Positions 24,098 to 25,217 of a stretch of DNA of 25,217 nt are shown piece after piece. A program made the translations under genes and the position numbers. Below the pieces are notes generated by a model. The model was given only the letters and a program-made list of their open reading frames with translations. It was not told the origin of the DNA and searched no databases. This stretch comes from JANRIZ01 sp033764445 (GTDB taxonomy: Bacteria > Verrucomicrobiota > Verrucomicrobiia > JAWXBN01), in NCBI GenBank assembly GCA_033764445.1, contig JANRIZ010000046.1, positions 1-25,217 on the forward strand. The letters are read 5' to 3'. Positions within the stretch are counted from its first letter, which is position 1. The number at the start of each line of letters is the position of its first letter.

Positions 24098-24559
24098 CTA
24101 ATCAGCCCCGAATTTTTCCCGGATGCGTTCTGTCCGGTAATCAAAAATGCGCTCAATTTGCGGACGCACATAGTACCGGTGCAAAAGCCCGGCGCCCGGG
24201 AGTGGCCACAGCGCATAATGCACCTCATCGGTCATCTCCACGCCCCCGTCCTTTTCGACAAATTGATGGCGGTGATGCCAGAACCGGTACGGCCCCGACC
24301 GCTGCTCGTCCACGAACTGGTGGGGGGCGTGCACATGGCGGATTTCGGTCACCCACGTGCAGGGAAGACCCAGGGCCAGGCGGATGCGGTAAACAATGAT
24401 CTGCCCCTCAAAGGTATCCGGTCCCGGGTCCGAGAGAATTTCAAACCCCATGGCGGGCGGTGTGATTTTGGCGAGGTTCCGCGGGTCCGAAAAGAAGCGC
24501 CACGCCTCCGCGAGGGTCGCATTCAATTGCTGGCAACGGTGGAGCCGGTGGATTTTCAT
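24098..24559 (-). CDS. SRPBCC-domain ligand-binding protein
   Basis: This 153-aa soluble protein has a START/Bet v1-like (SRPBCC) fold. Diagnostic text is the opening beta strand with LNATLAEAWRFFSDPRNLAKITPP, then GQIIVYRIRLALGLPCTWVTEI and FVDEQRSGPYRFWHHRHQF, as in the COG4276 ligand-binding SRPBCC family. The ligand is unknown. The start at 24559 (MKIHRLHR) fits the domain edge; the frame to 24634 adds a basic stretch without support. It lies 83 bp downstream of the PIN-domain gene on the same strand. Confidence 0.85.
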   Translation of the reverse strand: MKIHRLHRCQQLNATLAEAWRFFSDPRNLAKITPPAMGFEILSDPGPDTFEGQIIVYRIRLALGLPCTWVTEIRHVHAPHQFVDEQRSGPYRFWHHRHQFVEKDGGVEMTDEVHYALWPLPGAGLLHRYYVRPQIERIFDYRTERIREKFGAD

Positions 24560-24642
24560 CGCATTTTGTGCCGACACCCTGCCCCGTTTCCGGAAATTTG
24601 CAACCGGGCACGGGCGGGTCGTTGGTGTCGTCACCAGTCACC

Positions 24643-25038
24643 TCAATCCAATCTTCGAAGTTTTGGAAAATAGGCGCGAAGATATCCACGATCAATGGCG
24701 GCCAGTCGATCTGCCTGGCACATGGCATGAGCGGCAATGAGAAAATCGGGCAATAGCTGAGTCCGTGCCCCTCCTTGCCGCCGATATTGCACAAAGGTCC
24801 TCCCCGCCAGCCATGCGCTCTCAGGAGAAATGGAATCGTACACAATCCCGATCGAGTCAAAGTGACGCAGGGCCTCCTCCGTCGATGCGAAACCGACGGA
24901 ACATTCGACAAAAACCACCGGAGAAATCACCAAAGGTCCTTGTGCCGATGCCGCAGTCAGAAGTTTTTTCCAATGTTCCCATCCGGTTTGACGACGCAGA
25001 ATCAGCAGCAACACCGATGAATCCAACGCCGTCTTCAT
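24643..25038 (-). CDS. PIN-domain ribonuclease, VapC-type toxin
   Basis: This 131-aa protein has a PIN domain, a metal-dependent RNase fold used by VapC toxins that cut tRNA or rRNA. The acidic residues are Asp6 (TALDSSVL), Glu45 (VFVECSV), Asp98 (LLPDFLIAAHA) and Asp116 (AAIDRGYL), in the expected order. The start at 25038 overlaps the stop of an upstream partner by 4 bp (ATGA), typical of toxin-antitoxin operons. The target RNA is not predictable from sequence. Confidence 0.9.
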   Translation of the reverse strand: MKTALDSSVLLLILRRQTGWEHWKKLLTAASAQGPLVISPVVFVECSVGFASTEEALRHFDSIGIVYDSISPESAWLAGRTFVQYRRQGGARTQLLPDFLIAAHAMCQADRLAAIDRGYLRAYFPKLRRLD

Positions 25039-25217
25039 GATCTTGCTTTCTTGGGCAGATCAACCGATCCACGGAAATCATTGAGTATTTCCTCTGTCGT
25101 CTTTTCAGGCCACGGATCCGTCCACTCGCCGGACAAAGCATCCCATGCCTTGGGCGAAATAGCCTTCACAGCCTTCAAACAGGGCGCTTTTTCATCAAAA
25201 TCCAACACATCGCCGGC
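25035..25217 (-). CDS. AbrB/MazE-like antitoxin, C-terminal part (cut by the window edge)
   Basis: The minus-strand frame is open from the window edge to the TGA at 25037-25035 and reads about 60 residues. It starts GDVLDFDEKAPCLKAV, which resembles the second half of a SpoVT/AbrB swapped-hairpin domain, then runs through a Trp-containing linker (DALSGEWTDPWPE) to a basic end (DLPKKARS). It overlaps the PIN gene by 4 bp. Antitoxins in this position bind the operon promoter and neutralise the toxin. The start codon lies beyond 25217. Confidence 0.7.
   Translation of the reverse strand, partial: AGDVLDFDEKAPCLKAVKAISPKAWDALSGEWTDPWPEKTTEEILNDFRGSVDLPKKARS

Overview
The window reads as one stretch of a moderately GC-rich Gram-negative chromosome. 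I would place it in the Verrucomicrobiota or a related PVC lineage. This is an inference from gene content and style: a coiled-N-terminus porin with a C-terminal Phe, unusually long PstC and PstA, an AraC regulator divergent from a phytanoyl-CoA-dioxygenase-like gene, GYF-type membrane proteins, and many starts without a Shine-Dalgarno sequence. No rRNA, tRNA or CRISPR array was seen.

Left (1-7740): a phosphate-starvation locus on the minus strand, transcribed from right to left as porin, pstS, pstC, pstA, pstB. Upstream of the porin there are 7-bp repeats on an 11-bp period, the architecture of a Pho box. Hairpins sit after the porin and after pstS, and the second has a U-tract. The likely logic is strong PhoB-driven expression of the porin and the binding protein, with partial read-through into the transporter genes. 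Just right of the Pho box, on the plus strand, is a short remnant of a histidine-kinase C-terminus.

Middle (7897-13660): on the minus strand, mnmE (tRNA modification GTPase) is followed after 15 bp by a large hybrid sensor kinase (CHASE-like sensor, PAS repeats, HisKA, ATPase, receiver). Then come an RRM RNA-binding protein with a consensus promoter and a leader of about 195 nt, and a small hypothetical gene. A small winged-helix gene lies at 13845-14075.

Centre right (14258-19838): on the plus strand, a LuxE-like acyl-protein synthetase and a LuxC-like acyl-CoA reductase overlap by 4 bp, without luciferase genes, and queD follows. On the minus strand lie two tandem GYF-domain membrane paralogues and ndk. 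ndk is divergent from a small DUF1439/YceB-like lipoprotein.

Right (19839-25217): a structurally intact IS630-family element with perfect inverted repeats, TA target duplication and a frameshifted two-ORF DD34E transposase sits beside decayed coding sequence. It is followed by a fatty acid desaturase and phytanoyl-CoA-dioxygenase-like gene pair with a divergent AraC regulator. Then come a SRPBCC-domain gene and a PIN-domain toxin, with the C-terminal part of its AbrB-like antitoxin cut by the window edge.

I found no gene cluster that I can defend as a wholly new system. The most interesting signals are the phased Pho box, the stand-alone LuxE/LuxC pair, the zinc-ligand substitution in QueD, the desaturase/dioxygenase/AraC locus, and the A7 frameshift site in the IS630 transposase.
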